Notes under the pieces: generated by a model
The model's database searches: none
What the model was told of the DNA's origin: nothing
Seen by the model: the letters and a program-made list of their open reading frames with translations, nothing else
Position numbers and translations under genes: made by a program
Shown here: positions 8,411-17,249 of the stretch, in pieces
Numbering within the stretch: position 1 is the stretch's first letter
Layout of the letters: every line of letters starts with the position of its first letter
Assembly (NCBI RefSeq): GCF_008274695.1
Contig: NZ_VTOU01000003.1
Location: 806,001-870,000, forward strand
Direction of reading: 5' to 3'
Length of the DNA stretch: 64,000 bases
DNA from: Sphingomonas montanisoli
GTDB taxonomy: Bacteria > Pseudomonadota > Alphaproteobacteria > Sphingomonadales > Sphingomonadaceae

Positions 8411-9259
8411 CTAACGAGACTTCGCTATTGCGACGATGCTTTCTGCTTCAGCGAGATGGAGCCGCTCCACCATCTCGCCTCCGACCCGGATCGCGCCCTT
8501 GCCGGCATTTTCCGGGTCGGCGAAGCCTGCGATCGCGGCTTTGGCCCATGCCACCTCCTCCTCGGACGGACCGAACAGGCGGTTGGCTGGCTCGACCTGC
8601 TTGGGGTGGATCAGGCTCTTGCCGTCGAAGCCGAAGATCTTTGCCTGGCGGCACTGCGCCTCCAGTCCGTCCTGATCGTCGAGAACATTATAGACGCCAT
8701 CGATGATGCCGACGCCATGGCCTTTCGCCGCCGCGACGGCGAGCCCCATCATGCCGAGGAAGGGCGCGCGATCGACCGTCAGCTTGGCGCCCATTTCCTT
8801 GGCGAGATCGTTCGTGCCGAGCACGAAGCATGCCGAGCGCGCCGCCGACGCTTCCGCAATTGTATCGAGCCGGAAGATCGCGCGGGTCGTCTCGATCATC
8901 GACCAGAAGCCCATTTCCGGCGCGGACGACAGCGCGGCATGATAGCGGCCGACCTCTTCGGCGCTCGACACCTTCGGTGCCAGTACCGCGTCGGCACCGG
9001 AGCCCGCCGCGGCCGCCAGATCGTCGGCGCCCCAAGGGGTATCGAGCGCATTGACGCGGATCACGAGTTCGCGGGGTCCGAAGCCGCCGGCCTTCACCGC
9101 GGCGACGGCATTGGCGCGTGCCTCGACCTTCATGTCGGGCGCCACCGCATCTTCGAGGTCGAGGATCACAACGTCGCAATCGAGGCTTTTCGCCTTTTCG
9201 ATCGCGCGCAGGTTCGACGCGGGCATGTAGAGCGCGCTGCGGCGCGGGCGGATGGTCAT
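8411..9259 (-). CDS. HpcH/HpaI aldolase, CitE-like CoA-ester lyase
   Basis: A 282-residue TIM-barrel enzyme. Diagnostic elements are RRSALYMPASN (CoA/phosphate-binding start), DVVILDLEDAV (metal-binding acidic pair), RVNALDTPWG (Arg-containing strand), WSMIETTRAIF (second metal-binding Glu) and GFDGKSLIHPKQV near the C-terminus. The family cleaves citryl-, malyl- or methylmalyl-type CoA thioesters. With no citrate lyase alpha or gamma gene beside it, a stand-alone malyl-CoA-type or citramalyl-CoA lyase is more likely than citrate lyase itself. It is monocistronic between the kinase and a palindromic repeat. Confidence 0.88.
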   Translation of the reverse strand: MTIRPRRSALYMPASNLRAIEKAKSLDCDVVILDLEDAVAPDMKVEARANAVAAVKAGGFGPRELVIRVNALDTPWGADDLAAAAGSGADAVLAPKVSSAEEVGRYHAALSSAPEMGFWSMIETTRAIFRLDTIAEASAARSACFVLGTNDLAKEMGAKLTVDRAPFLGMMGLAVAAAKGHGVGIIDGVYNVLDDQDGLEAQCRQAKIFGFDGKSLIHPKQVEPANRLFGPSEEEVAWAKAAIAGFADPENAGKGAIRVGGEMVERLHLAEAESIVAIAKSR

Positions 9260-9301
9260 CGGGCGGCTCCTATCAGGTCGCCGCCCGCATAACCCAAAAT
9301 C

Positions 9302-9383
9302 TCGTCATTGCGAGGAGCCAATGGCGACGAAGCAATCCACTCCAGCGTCGGAATGGACTGCTTCTTTATGCTCGCAATGACGA
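9302..9383. repeat. Palindromic repeat, family 1 copy A
   Basis: The outer 12-base arms TCGTCATTGCGA (9302-9313) and TCGCAATGACGA (9372-9383) are perfectly complementary. The interior contains GAGGAGCC, GGCGAC and GCAATCCACTCC blocks. A second copy with the same blocks lies at 39832-39926. It resembles REP/BIME-type intergenic repeats. Confidence 0.85.
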
Positions 9384-9405
9384 ATGAGACGAGACAGCCG
9401 CCGTC

Positions 9406-10212
9406 TTAGTGGACGAAGCGCGCGACGACCTCACGGTAAGAGCGGCTCACCTTCACCTGCGCGCCGGAATCGAGGACGAGGAAGCATTCGCCGTTGGTGT
9501 GCGGCTTCACCTGCTTGACCAGATCGAGATTGACGATGGTCGAGCGGTGGACGCGCTGGAAGCGGCGCGGATCGAGCCGCTTTTCCAGATCTTTCATCGT
9601 TTCGCGCAGGATCAGCGTGTTATCGCCGGTGTAGATGCACATATAGTCGCCGGCGGCATCGATCCGCTCAATCGTGTCGACATCGACGCGGAAGATCTTG
9701 CCGCGATCCTTGATGTTGATCAGCTTTTCGAAGCGGTTGGCGGCAGGCGCGTCGGCATCACTGTCGGCGGCCAGGGTTTCGGCGGCTTCGGGCGCGACCT
9801 CGGCCAGCACTTCCTTGAGACGACCCGCCTCCTCATGCCCCTTCTTCTCGGCGAGGCGCTGGCGAACGCGATCGAGCGTATCGGCCAGTCGCTGCTCGTC
9901 GACCGGCTTGAGCAGATAATCCATCGCCTGCGCTTCGAATGCGCGGATCGCGTGATCCTGATAGGCGGTCACGAAAACGAAGAGCGGGGGTTCGACCTCC
10001 ATCAGGCCCTGGATCACCGAAAAACCGTCGAAGCCCGGCATCTGGATGTCGAGAAAGACGAGATCGGGCTTGTGGGTCTTGATCGCCCGGATCGCCTCGC
10101 GGCCATTCAGGCAGGTTTCGATGATTTCGACATCCTCGTGTGGTTGAAGCCTGAGTTGCAGGCCCTGGATGGCCAGCGGCTCGTCATCGACGAGAATGGT
10201 TCTGATCGTCAT
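9406..10212 (-). CDS. LytTR-family response regulator
   Basis: A 268-residue regulator with a receiver domain at about 1-125 (RTILVDDEPLA, phospho-Asp in LVFLDIQMPGFDG, Lys in YLLKPVDE). An Ala/Glu-rich linker runs to about 165. A C-terminal LytTR DNA-binding domain follows (DRGKIFRVDVDTIERIDAAG, then RRFQRVHRSTIVNLDLVKQV and VSRSYREVVARF). Its ATG overlaps the stop of the upstream histidine kinase by 4 bases, so the pair is coupled. Such systems usually control one or a few nearby promoters; the adjacent transporter gene is a candidate target by position only. Confidence 0.93.
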   Translation of the reverse strand: MTIRTILVDDEPLAIQGLQLRLQPHEDVEIIETCLNGREAIRAIKTHKPDLVFLDIQMPGFDGFSVIQGLMEVEPPLFVFVTAYQDHAIRAFEAQAMDYLLKPVDEQRLADTLDRVRQRLAEKKGHEEAGRLKEVLAEVAPEAAETLAADSDADAPAANRFEKLINIKDRGKIFRVDVDTIERIDAAGDYMCIYTGDNTLILRETMKDLEKRLDPRRFQRVHRSTIVNLDLVKQVKPHTNGECFLVLDSGAQVKVSRSYREVVARFVH

Positions 10213-11318
10213 GCAACGTCCCTAAGCTGTTCGCGCGTCTGGAGGGGAATGTCGATGAGGACACCGAACCCCTTCTCCCGATCGGTTTGGACCTCAAAAC
10301 GATGGTCCGCACCATAAGCCTGCGCCAGTCTGTCGCGAATGTTCGCCAGTCCGACGCCGGTGGAATAGCTGGGTCTGGCGTTGAGATCGTTCAAGCCCGG
10401 CCCAGTATCACTGACCGTAACGATCAGCCTGCGTTCGGGTTCATTTCCTGCCACACGCGCCTCGACATTGATGTCGGCGCCTTCCTCCATCGGGGTCACC
10501 GCATATTTGATCGCATTCTCGACAAGCGGCTGGAGGAGCAGCGAGGGGAGCCGCGCCTCGGCCGCTGCGGGATCGACCTCGAAGTTCGCACGAAGCCGAT
10601 CCTCGAAACGCATCTTTTCGATATCGAGATAGAGTTTCAGCGTCTCGACCTCCTGCGCGAGGGTGACGGTGCCCGACGGTTCGTTGGCCAGCGTATAACG
10701 CAGGAAGGAACTGAGGCGTGACAACATCGTGTTGGCGCGCTGGGTTTCCTTCAGCAACACCAGGGTCGAGATCGAATTGAGCGTGTTGAACAGGAAGTGC
10801 GGATTGAGCTGGTACCGCAACATGGCGAGTTGCGCGGTCGACGCCTGGCTTTCCAGCCGCTCAACCCGATCCGATTGCGCTTCCAGCAGCAGATAGAAAT
10901 TGATGCCGTAATAGAGCGCCGACCATGCCGCGAGCAGCGCGAAATCGAGCAGGATCGCCCCGAAGAACTGCACGCCTTCCGGCATTTCGCGCGGGCGATA
11001 GAAGGTCGCATGCGCCCAGGTTTCGATCGACGAGAACATCGCCGAGGCAAAAATCAGCAAGACGATCGAAAAGCCCCAGGTGACGATCGGCTTCTGGCGG
11101 ATAAGCCGCCTGTAGGCCGACGCCATGAGCAGGGTCAGCGAATAGCCGGTCGCCGTGGTCAGCGCGGTCGGCACGATGAACAACAGGCCCATATTGTTCG
11201 CGATGCCACCGAGCGTCCGGAGCACGAAATAGCCGGTCCATCCCGCCGACTGGAGCGTCCAGAACGCCTTGTTCTTATCGGCGAAGAAGGGCCGCTTGCT
11301 GGGAGTGAGGAGCGACAT
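10209..11318 (-). CDS. LytS/YehU-type sensor histidine kinase
   Basis: A 369-residue membrane kinase. About four hydrophobic segments occupy residues 25-165. The His_kinase domain has the hallmark LRYQLNPHFLFNTLNSISTL (phospho-His within NPHFLFN), followed by an HATPase_c domain with LLLQPLVENAIKYAV and GVGLANIRDRL. It lacks an obvious extracytoplasmic ligand domain, so the membrane helices probably carry the sensor function. It is coupled to the LytTR regulator (4-base overlap) and lies 33 bases downstream of the dctA stop on the same strand, so the three genes may be co-transcribed. Confidence 0.93.
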   Translation of the reverse strand: MSLLTPSKRPFFADKNKAFWTLQSAGWTGYFVLRTLGGIANNMGLLFIVPTALTTATGYSLTLLMASAYRRLIRQKPIVTWGFSIVLLIFASAMFSSIETWAHATFYRPREMPEGVQFFGAILLDFALLAAWSALYYGINFYLLLEAQSDRVERLESQASTAQLAMLRYQLNPHFLFNTLNSISTLVLLKETQRANTMLSRLSSFLRYTLANEPSGTVTLAQEVETLKLYLDIEKMRFEDRLRANFEVDPAAAEARLPSLLLQPLVENAIKYAVTPMEEGADINVEARVAGNEPERRLIVTVSDTGPGLNDLNARPSYSTGVGLANIRDRLAQAYGADHRFEVQTDREKGFGVLIDIPLQTREQLRDVA

Positions 11319-11351
11319 CGGATCGTTACTTAGCCCAAGCGATCGCGGCTG

Positions 11352-12629
11352 TCAGCCAAGGGCTGCCTTCAACTTGTCTCGGTCGAGCGCGCCTTCCCAC
11401 CGCGCCACCACGATCGTGGCCACCGCATTGCCGACGAAATTGGTGAGACTGCGGCATTCGGACATGAAACGATCGACCCCCAGGATCAGCGCCATGCCCG
11501 CCACCGGCACCGACGGCACGATCGAAAGCGTCGCGGCGAGCGTTATGAAGCCCGCCCCGGTGACGCCGGCGGCGCCCTTCGATGAGATCATCGCGACCAG
11601 CAGCAGGCTGATCTGCTGCCCCAGCGTCAGATCGACGTCGCACGCCTGCGCGATGAAGAGGGCCGCGAGCGTCATGTAGATGTTGGTGCCGTCGAGGTTG
11701 AACGAATAGCCGGTCGGCACGACCAGCCCGACGATCGGCTTCGACGCGCCCGCGCGCTCCATCTTCTCGATCAGCAGCGGCAACGCGCTTTCGGACGAGG
11801 AGGTGCCGAGCACCAGCAGCAGCTCGTCCTTCAGATAGGCGATCAGCTTGAGGATCGAGAAGCCCGAAGCGGCGGCGACCGCCCCCAGGATCACGATCAC
11901 GAAGAAGAGCGAGGTCAGGTAGAAACAGGCGACCAGACCGCCGAGATTGACGAGTGTCCCCAGCCCGAACTTGCCAATCGTGAACGCCATCGCACCGAAC
12001 GCACCGATCGGCGCCGCCTTCATCAGGATCGCGACGAGCCGGAACACCACCTGCGCCAGCCGTTCGAACAGATCGAGGATCGGTTGACCTGCCTCCCCCG
12101 ACAGCGACAGCGCGATCCCGAACAGAATCGCAATGAACAGCACCTGCAGGATATCGCCGTCGGCCAGGGCGGACACGAGCGTGGTCGGGATGATCCCGGT
12201 CAGGAAGCCGACCATGGTCTGATCGTGCGCCTTGGCGGCATAATCGGCGACGTGGGATGCATCGAGGCTGGCCGGCGCGATGTGGAGCCCGGCGCCCGGC
12301 TGGACGAGATTGGCGACGACGAGGCCGACGATCAGCGCCAGCGTCGACATCACCAGGAAATAGCCGAAGGTCTTCCCCGCGACCCGGCCGAGATCACCCA
12401 GATGCCCGAGCCCGGCGATACCGGTGACGACCGTCAGAAAGATCACCGGGGCGATGATCATCTTCACCAGCTTGATGAAGGCATCGCCGAGCGGCTTCAG
12501 GCTGGAGCCTATATCGGGCGCGAAATGGCCGAGGGCGATGCCCAAGGCGATCGCCACCAGCACCTGCGCATAAAGCGAGCGGTAGAAGGGCGGCCGCTCG
12601 GGCGGCGGAGTATCGGTGTCGATTTTCAT
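11352..12629 (-). CDS. dctA: Dicarboxylate/amino acid:cation symporter (DctA/GltP family)
   Basis: A 425-residue inner-membrane transporter of the DAACS family, likely importing C4-dicarboxylates with protons or sodium. Diagnostic parts are the serine-rich re-entrant loop [14 protein letters not shown], the motif [25 protein letters not shown] with NLDGT, and the final helix motif [30 protein letters not shown]. Length and motif order are those of DctA. It precedes a LytS/LytR pair, an arrangement that may make uptake respond to that sensor. Substrate preference (succinate/malate versus glutamate) is not settled by sequence alone, although RSLTNFVGN fits DctA. Confidence 0.9.
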   Translation of the reverse strand: MKIDTDTPPPERPPFYRSLYAQVLVAIALGIALGHFAPDIGSSLKPLGDAFIKLVKMIIAPVIFLTVVTGIAGLGHLGDLGRVAGKTFGYFLVMSTLALIVGLVVANLVQPGAGLHIAPASLDASHVADYAAKAHDQTMVGFLTGIIPTTLVSALADGDILQVLFIAILFGIALSLSGEAGQPILDLFERLAQVVFRLVAILMKAAPIGAFGAMAFTIGKFGLGTLVNLGGLVACFYLTSLFFVIVILGAVAAASGFSILKLIAYLKDELLLVLGTSSSESALPLLIEKMERAGASKPIVGLVVPTGYSFNLDGTNIYMTLAALFIAQACDVDLTLGQQISLLLVAMISSKGAAGVTGAGFITLAATLSIVPSVPVAGMALILGVDRFMSECRSLTNFVGNAVATIVVARWEGALDRDKLKAALG

Positions 12630-12661
12630 GGCTGCTTGATGGCTCGCGGTCCCGCGCCTGT

Positions 12662-14632
12662 CTAGCGAACTGCGTAACGCAGCGCGAACCAGAGCGTGCG
12701 GGGCGTCGCGCGCTCGATCGTGCCGTCGGTCGCCCGGGTCGCCTCGACGCGCGCATTGCCGAGATTCTCGGCACGCAGTTCGGCGGTGAAGCCGCGCCCG
12801 ATGGGCACGCCCACCACCGCGTCGACCGTTACCGCATCGTCGAGCGTCAGACGGTTGAGATCGTCCTCGAACTGTTTGCCGACATACCGGACCGTCGTCG
12901 CCGCACGCAAATCACCACGCCGCCATTCGAGCGTCGCGCTCGCCTGATCGCGCGGAGTCTGGGCGGGGCGTAGGCCGGCAAGCGGGGCCGCCGCGCCGTT
13001 CGAGCGCACCTTGGCGGCAGTATGCGACCAGCTGAGGATGCCGCGCCACTCGCGCCAGCTCGCCTCAGCATCCAGCTCGATCCCGCGCGACCGGATCGCA
13101 CTGAGATTCTGCCGCTGGCGCGTGTTCGCCGCGACGGTGACATTGGCGATCGCATCCTCGAGCCGATTGTCGAAGACGGTCACGCCCATCCGCCAGCCGG
13201 GCAGCGGGTGGAAATCGAACCCGCCGTCGATGCCCCGCACCCGTTCGGGATTGAGCGCGGCATTGGCAAGCGTGCTGTCGCTCGCGGTGCGGAAGGGGCG
13301 ATAAAGTTCGTTGAGGGTCGGCAGGCGCCAGCCGGTATAGGCCGCCGCGCGCACCGTTAGCGCGCCCAGTGGCGACCAAGCGATGCCGCCGCGCGCGGTC
13401 GTCTCGTCGCCCGATCGATCGGCAAACGTGCGCGCATTCGCGGTCGCGAGACCGGTCGTGCGCGAAAACTCGCTGATATAACCATGGTCGATCGACCAGT
13501 GATCGATCCGGCCACTTGCGGTCAGCACCAGCTTGGGATCGGCCTCGAAGCTTGCTTCGGCGAACGCACCCAGCACGTCCTGCCGCCCGCCCGCACGCCG
13601 ATCGACGCTGGTCGAAAAGACTGTCTCTTGCGTCCGCCCGGTGACCCGCCGCGCGTCGCCGCCCAGCCGCAGCGTCACCCGGTCGCCCAGTGGCGGGCGG
13701 ATTTCGAAGCGCCCGCCCACGCCGGTTGCCGGCACGCGATATTGGTCGAGCGAGCGGTTGACCGCCGTGCGGGTCGCGTTGGCGGCGGCAAAACCGCTGG
13801 AGAACTGGCGTAGCTGGAGCCAGCTCGCCGCCTCCCACCCCCAGTCGCCATGCCCCACGAGCCGCAGGCTGCTGTCGACCGCGACATTGCCGTTGCCGGT
13901 GAACGGAAGGCCGCGATCGCGGCGGTCGACGAGCAGGCTGCCATTTGCCTGCAACTCGGTCGCCTCGCCCAGCGGCATCACCGCCCGAGCCGACGCGCGA
14001 CTCTGCCGATAACGAGCCGCCCGATCGATCGCGCCGCGCTGCTCCTCGACGATCGGCACGAAGCCGTCGCCCTGCGCATGCCCTGCCGAGAGGATCGCAT
14101 AACCACCGCCAAGCTTCGCGCCGACAGTCACGTCGGCATCGATCGACTCGCGGCTGCCATAAGCGATCGAGGCGTTGACCGAACCGATCTGGTCGGGCGT
14201 CGCGCTGGTCAGTTCAATCGTGCCGGCAAGCGCGCCCGGCCCCAATGCTCCGGTACCGCCGCCACGCGTCACGCGGATATGCCCGATCCGCGCGGGATCG
14301 AGCGCCGCCCAACCAATCCAGCCCCCGAAGGGATCGACCATCGGCACGCCATCGAGCAGCACCAGCGCGCGCGTCGAGGCATTGCCGCCGAGGCCACGCA
14401 GGGTCGCGCCCTGACTCGTCGGGTGTGCCGAGCGCGAGTCCGATCGGCGGAACTGCTGGAAGCCCGCGGCATCGCGCAGCAGATCCTCCATCCGCCCGCT
14501 CGCGCTCGTTTCGATCCGGCTGCGATCGATCGAGACGACGTCATAGGCCGCGTCGCCCTTGGTGCTCCCGAGCCCCTGCCCGGTCACGATGATTTCCTGC
14601 GCGGCGAGCAGTGCCGCCAAAGTGGCGCTCAT
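12662..14632 (-). CDS. TonB-dependent outer-membrane receptor
   Basis: A 656-residue receptor beginning with a very short signal-like segment ([12 protein letters not shown]). The plug domain follows: [49 protein letters not shown], then [19 protein letters not shown]. The rest is a 22-strand-type barrel ending in an aromatic-rich strand ([11 protein letters not shown]). The start at 14632 was chosen because its ATGA overlaps the rsmD stop, giving tight coupling; an upstream extension would be rsmD in another frame. The ligand is unknown (the layout resembles vitamin B12 or siderophore receptors), and no Fur-like site was looked for computationally. Confidence 0.9.
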   Translation of the reverse strand: MSATLAALLAAQEIIVTGQGLGSTKGDAAYDVVSIDRSRIETSASGRMEDLLRDAAGFQQFRRSDSRSAHPTSQGATLRGLGGNASTRALVLLDGVPMVDPFGGWIGWAALDPARIGHIRVTRGGGTGALGPGALAGTIELTSATPDQIGSVNASIAYGSRESIDADVTVGAKLGGGYAILSAGHAQGDGFVPIVEEQRGAIDRAARYRQSRASARAVMPLGEATELQANGSLLVDRRDRGLPFTGNGNVAVDSSLRLVGHGDWGWEAASWLQLRQFSSGFAAANATRTAVNRSLDQYRVPATGVGGRFEIRPPLGDRVTLRLGGDARRVTGRTQETVFSTSVDRRAGGRQDVLGAFAEASFEADPKLVLTASGRIDHWSIDHGYISEFSRTTGLATANARTFADRSGDETTARGGIAWSPLGALTVRAAAYTGWRLPTLNELYRPFRTASDSTLANAALNPERVRGIDGGFDFHPLPGWRMGVTVFDNRLEDAIANVTVAANTRQRQNLSAIRSRGIELDAEASWREWRGILSWSHTAAKVRSNGAAAPLAGLRPAQTPRDQASATLEWRRGDLRAATTVRYVGKQFEDDLNRLTLDDAVTVDAVVGVPIGRGFTAELRAENLGNARVEATRATDGTIERATPRTLWFALRYAVR

Positions 14633-15150
14633 GCTTTGGCCCTCAACAACGTCAACATCGCCTTGCCATGAACCCGTTCGACGACCGCCTCGAACCCGGG
14701 AATCGTGACGGCTTCGCCCTTGGCGGTCTCCACGCTCACCCAACCGCCCGGCGCGATGCCGACCTTGGGCAACACCTTCTGCGCAAGGCCGCTGCCATAA
14801 GGCGGATCGATCAGGACAAGGTCGTAGGATCCGCCGACGAAGCTCTCCGCCGCGATAGCGCGCACTTCGGCCTCGGCGCCCATCTTGGCGATATTGGTTC
14901 GCAGCGCATCGACGGCGGCGCGATCGCGCTCGACGAAGGTGCAGTGCGCGGCCCCTCGCGACAATGCCTCAAGGCCGAGCGCCCCCGTGCCCGCGCAAAT
15001 GTCCGCGACCTTAAGCCCTTCGAGACTCCCGAGCCGGCTTGTGAGCATCGAGAACAACGCTTCGCGCGTCCTGTCCGACGTCGGACGAGTCGCCGCCCCT
15101 TCGGGCGCGACCAGCGCCCGGCCACGCCATAGCCCTGCGATGATCCTCAT
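14629..15150 (-). CDS. rsmD: 16S rRNA (guanine(966)-N(2))-methyltransferase
   Basis: A 173-residue Rossmann-fold methyltransferase. It begins MRIIAGLWRGRAL and then RPTSDRTREALFSML, the RsmD N-terminal signature. The SAM-binding motif is VADICAGTGALGLEALSRG, and the catalytic N6/N2-MTase motif is LVLIDPPYG (DPPY). It methylates G966 of 16S rRNA in the assembling 30S subunit. It is the middle gene of a coupled trio: 4-base overlaps with the pseudouridine synthase upstream and the TonB receptor downstream. Confidence 0.95.
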   Translation of the reverse strand: MRIIAGLWRGRALVAPEGAATRPTSDRTREALFSMLTSRLGSLEGLKVADICAGTGALGLEALSRGAAHCTFVERDRAAVDALRTNIAKMGAEAEVRAIAAESFVGGSYDLVLIDPPYGSGLAQKVLPKVGIAPGGWVSVETAKGEAVTIPGFEAVVERVHGKAMLTLLRAKA

Positions 15151-16019
15151 TTATCGAGCGTCTTCCGGAAGGTGACCAGATCATGCTGCCGGATCTCGAC
15201 GACCTCACCCACCGGCAGATCGGCCAGCGGGAACGGGCCGTAGGCGGTGCGGATCAGCCGCGAAACCTGAAGGCCGAGATGTTCGAGCACGCGCCGAACC
15301 TCGCGATTCTTGCCTTCCTTCAACTTCATCTCGATCCAGGTGTTCGCGCCCGTCCGCCGCTCCAGATTGGCGTCGATCGATCCATAGCGGACGCCTTCGA
15401 TCTCGATCCCTTCGATCAGATCCTCGAGCTGCTCCTGCGTGATGTTGCCGAAGGCACGCGCACGATAGCTGCGCTCGACCCCGGTCGAGGGCAGTTCGAG
15501 CTGGCGCTTGAACTCGCCATCGGTGGTGAGCAGCAATAACCCCTCGGTGTTCAGATCGAGCCGTCCGACCGGCATCACCCGCGGCAGACCGGCAGGCAGC
15601 TTGTCGTAGATGGTCGGCCGCCCCTTGGGATCGCGCTCGGCGGTCAGCAACCCGGCAGGCTTGTGATAGAGGAACAGGCGGGTCGGCGTGGGCGCCTGCA
15701 CCGGCTTGCCGTCGACCGTGACGCCATTGAGCGAGGTCAGCAACGTCGCGGGCGTGTCGATCGCGACCCCGTTGATCGCGACGCGTCCTTCGACGATCAT
15801 CCGCTCGATCTCCCGACGCGAGGCGACGCCGGCGCGGGCGAGGATCTTGGCAATACGCTGCGGCTCTTTCGATCCCTGGGCGGCAGCGGCGGCACGCGCG
15901 GGATGCGGGTTGTTCGTGGCGGCGGCTTTGATGCCACGCGCCTGCCGGCGCCCCAACTTCGGAGGCGGGAGCGAACGGGTCGACGAGGTCGGGGGCTTGG
16001 CTGGCGGTCTGGGGGGCAT
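15147..16019 (-). CDS. RsuA/RluB-family pseudouridine synthase
   Basis: A 290-residue rRNA pseudouridine synthase. A basic, Pro/Ala-rich N-terminal extension (about 1-55) precedes an S4 RNA-binding domain (RIAKILARAGVASRREIERM, then VAINGV). The catalytic domain contains the Asp motif VMPVGRLDLNTEGLLLLTTDG and the family box LKEGKNREVRRVLEHLGL. These features fit RluB/RluE/RluF; the target base is not certain. ATG at 16019 was preferred because AAAGGG precedes it; an ATG 27 bases upstream (16046) is possible. Its stop overlaps the rsmD start by 4 bases. Confidence 0.92.
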   Translation of the reverse strand: MPPRPPAKPPTSSTRSLPPPKLGRRQARGIKAAATNNPHPARAAAAAQGSKEPQRIAKILARAGVASRREIERMIVEGRVAINGVAIDTPATLLTSLNGVTVDGKPVQAPTPTRLFLYHKPAGLLTAERDPKGRPTIYDKLPAGLPRVMPVGRLDLNTEGLLLLTTDGEFKRQLELPSTGVERSYRARAFGNITQEQLEDLIEGIEIEGVRYGSIDANLERRTGANTWIEMKLKEGKNREVRRVLEHLGLQVSRLIRTAYGPFPLADLPVGEVVEIRQHDLVTFRKTLDK

Positions 16020-16055
16020 GGCGCCCTTTAACCGCTGCGCGCCCATCGCGCCAGT

Positions 16056-17081
16056 TCAGACGCTTTCGTCGGTCCTGGTCTCGATACAGCCCAGCCAACC
16101 GAGGCCGCGATAAGTTTCGTAGCCGGGGGTTTCCGCGAACGCGACCAGCGCGCCATCATGCTGGTAATAACCGCTCGTCCGGCCATCCAGACGCAGCGGA
16201 TAATGGCTGCCGAACGCGCCACGATCGCCGCCGGCGATCACGCGATGACTGGCATCGAGCAGCATCAGCTTCGAACCGCGTCGCTCGGCCGGGGTCAGGC
16301 CGATCCCGTCAAGCACCGCCGCCGCCTGCGGTTCCCAATCGAAGAAGATACCGAGCGCGCCGATCGCATTGCCGCGTGTCCGCCCCTCGGCGCGCACCGC
16401 CGTGGAATAGGTCGCGACTTGGGCGTTGCCGAGGGTCGGGTTGGTCGTGATGTCGCACACGCGGAATTCGTCACCGTTCGCGGTGGTCAGCGCATGGCGG
16501 AACCAGGCTTCCTGCGAGACATCGAGATTGTGGGCGAGTGGATAGCGATCGGGACGTCCGGTCGCGATCACCCGGCCTTCACGGTCGGCGACCCACAGGT
16601 CGAGATAAACGGTGTAGGATCGCAGTATCGTCGCCAGGCGCTCGCGCGCATGCTGGACGCTCTCACGCGACGGCTTCTGCAGCACGTCGACGATCGCGCT
16701 GTCGGTCGCCCACCAGCGGACGTCGCACGACCGTTCGTAGAGGTTGCGATCGATGATCTCGACCGCCGATCGCGCCAGATCGGTGTGGCGGGTGCCCTTG
16801 AAGTCGACGAGCATTTGCGTGCCGGCATTGCTGAGGGACGCGATATTCGCGCTGATCGCCTGACGCAGTTCACCACCGATATGGCTGATCGAGGTCGCGA
16901 GCACGCCCAGTTCCTGCGCCACCACCGAAAAGGCACGGCCCGCCTCGCCCGCGCGCGCCGCTTCGAGCCGCGCGTTGATCGCGAGCATGCCGGTCTGCTT
17001 CATCACCCGATCGAAGCGATCGACCTTTTCCTCGGTGACGCGCGACACTTCATAAGCCAGCCGTAATATATCGTCCTGCAC
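16056..17081 (-). CDS. Soluble chemotaxis-receptor-like protein with C-terminal Cache-like domain
   Basis: A 341-residue protein with no clear transmembrane segment. Residues about 25-75 carry part of a methyl-accepting-protein signalling tip: MKQTGMLAINARLEAARAGE followed by AGRAFSVVAQELGVLATSI. The second, larger part (about 100-325) resembles a PDC/Cache sensor: YTVYLDLWVADREGRVIATG, then a Trp-rich segment QEAWFRHAL and YSTAVRAEGRTRGNAIGALGIFFDWEP. The order is reversed compared with ordinary receptors, and the usual periplasmic location of the sensor is lost. Only the C-terminal limb of the signalling hairpin is recognisable. It is divergent from pgi with a 168-base shared region. Confidence 0.8.
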   Translation of the reverse strand: MQDDILRLAYEVSRVTEEKVDRFDRVMKQTGMLAINARLEAARAGEAGRAFSVVAQELGVLATSISHIGGELRQAISANIASLSNAGTQMLVDFKGTRHTDLARSAVEIIDRNLYERSCDVRWWATDSAIVDVLQKPSRESVQHARERLATILRSYTVYLDLWVADREGRVIATGRPDRYPLAHNLDVSQEAWFRHALTTANGDEFRVCDITTNPTLGNAQVATYSTAVRAEGRTRGNAIGALGIFFDWEPQAAAVLDGIGLTPAERRGSKLMLLDASHRVIAGGDRGAFGSHYPLRLDGRTSGYYQHDGALVAFAETPGYETYRGLGWLGCIETRTDESV

Positions 17082-17162
17082 AGCGACGTCTCCCCAACGG
17101 CCTCCTGCGGCTCCCTCTCGTCACAAAATCTGCGGCATTTGCTGCTCTGGGGTTCAACATGT

Positions 17163-17197
17163 CCGTCACAATGGTAAACCATCCGTAACCATGACGG
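17163..17197. promoter_or_regulatory. Nested dyad between divergent chemotaxis-like gene and pgi
   Basis: CCGTCA (17163-17168) pairs with TGACGG (17192-17197). Within it ATGGT-AA-ACCAT forms a smaller palindrome at 17171-17182, and a further CCAT occurs at 17189-17192. The two copies TAAACCAT and GTAACCAT are 10 bases apart, about one helical turn. It lies in the intergenic region serving both promoters, so an operator role is plausible. The binding protein is unknown. Confidence 0.35.
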
Positions 17198-17249
17198 CCG
17201 AAACCAGCAGAAAACCGGCTTTTTCCGGCCTAATCCACGGAGCGACCCA

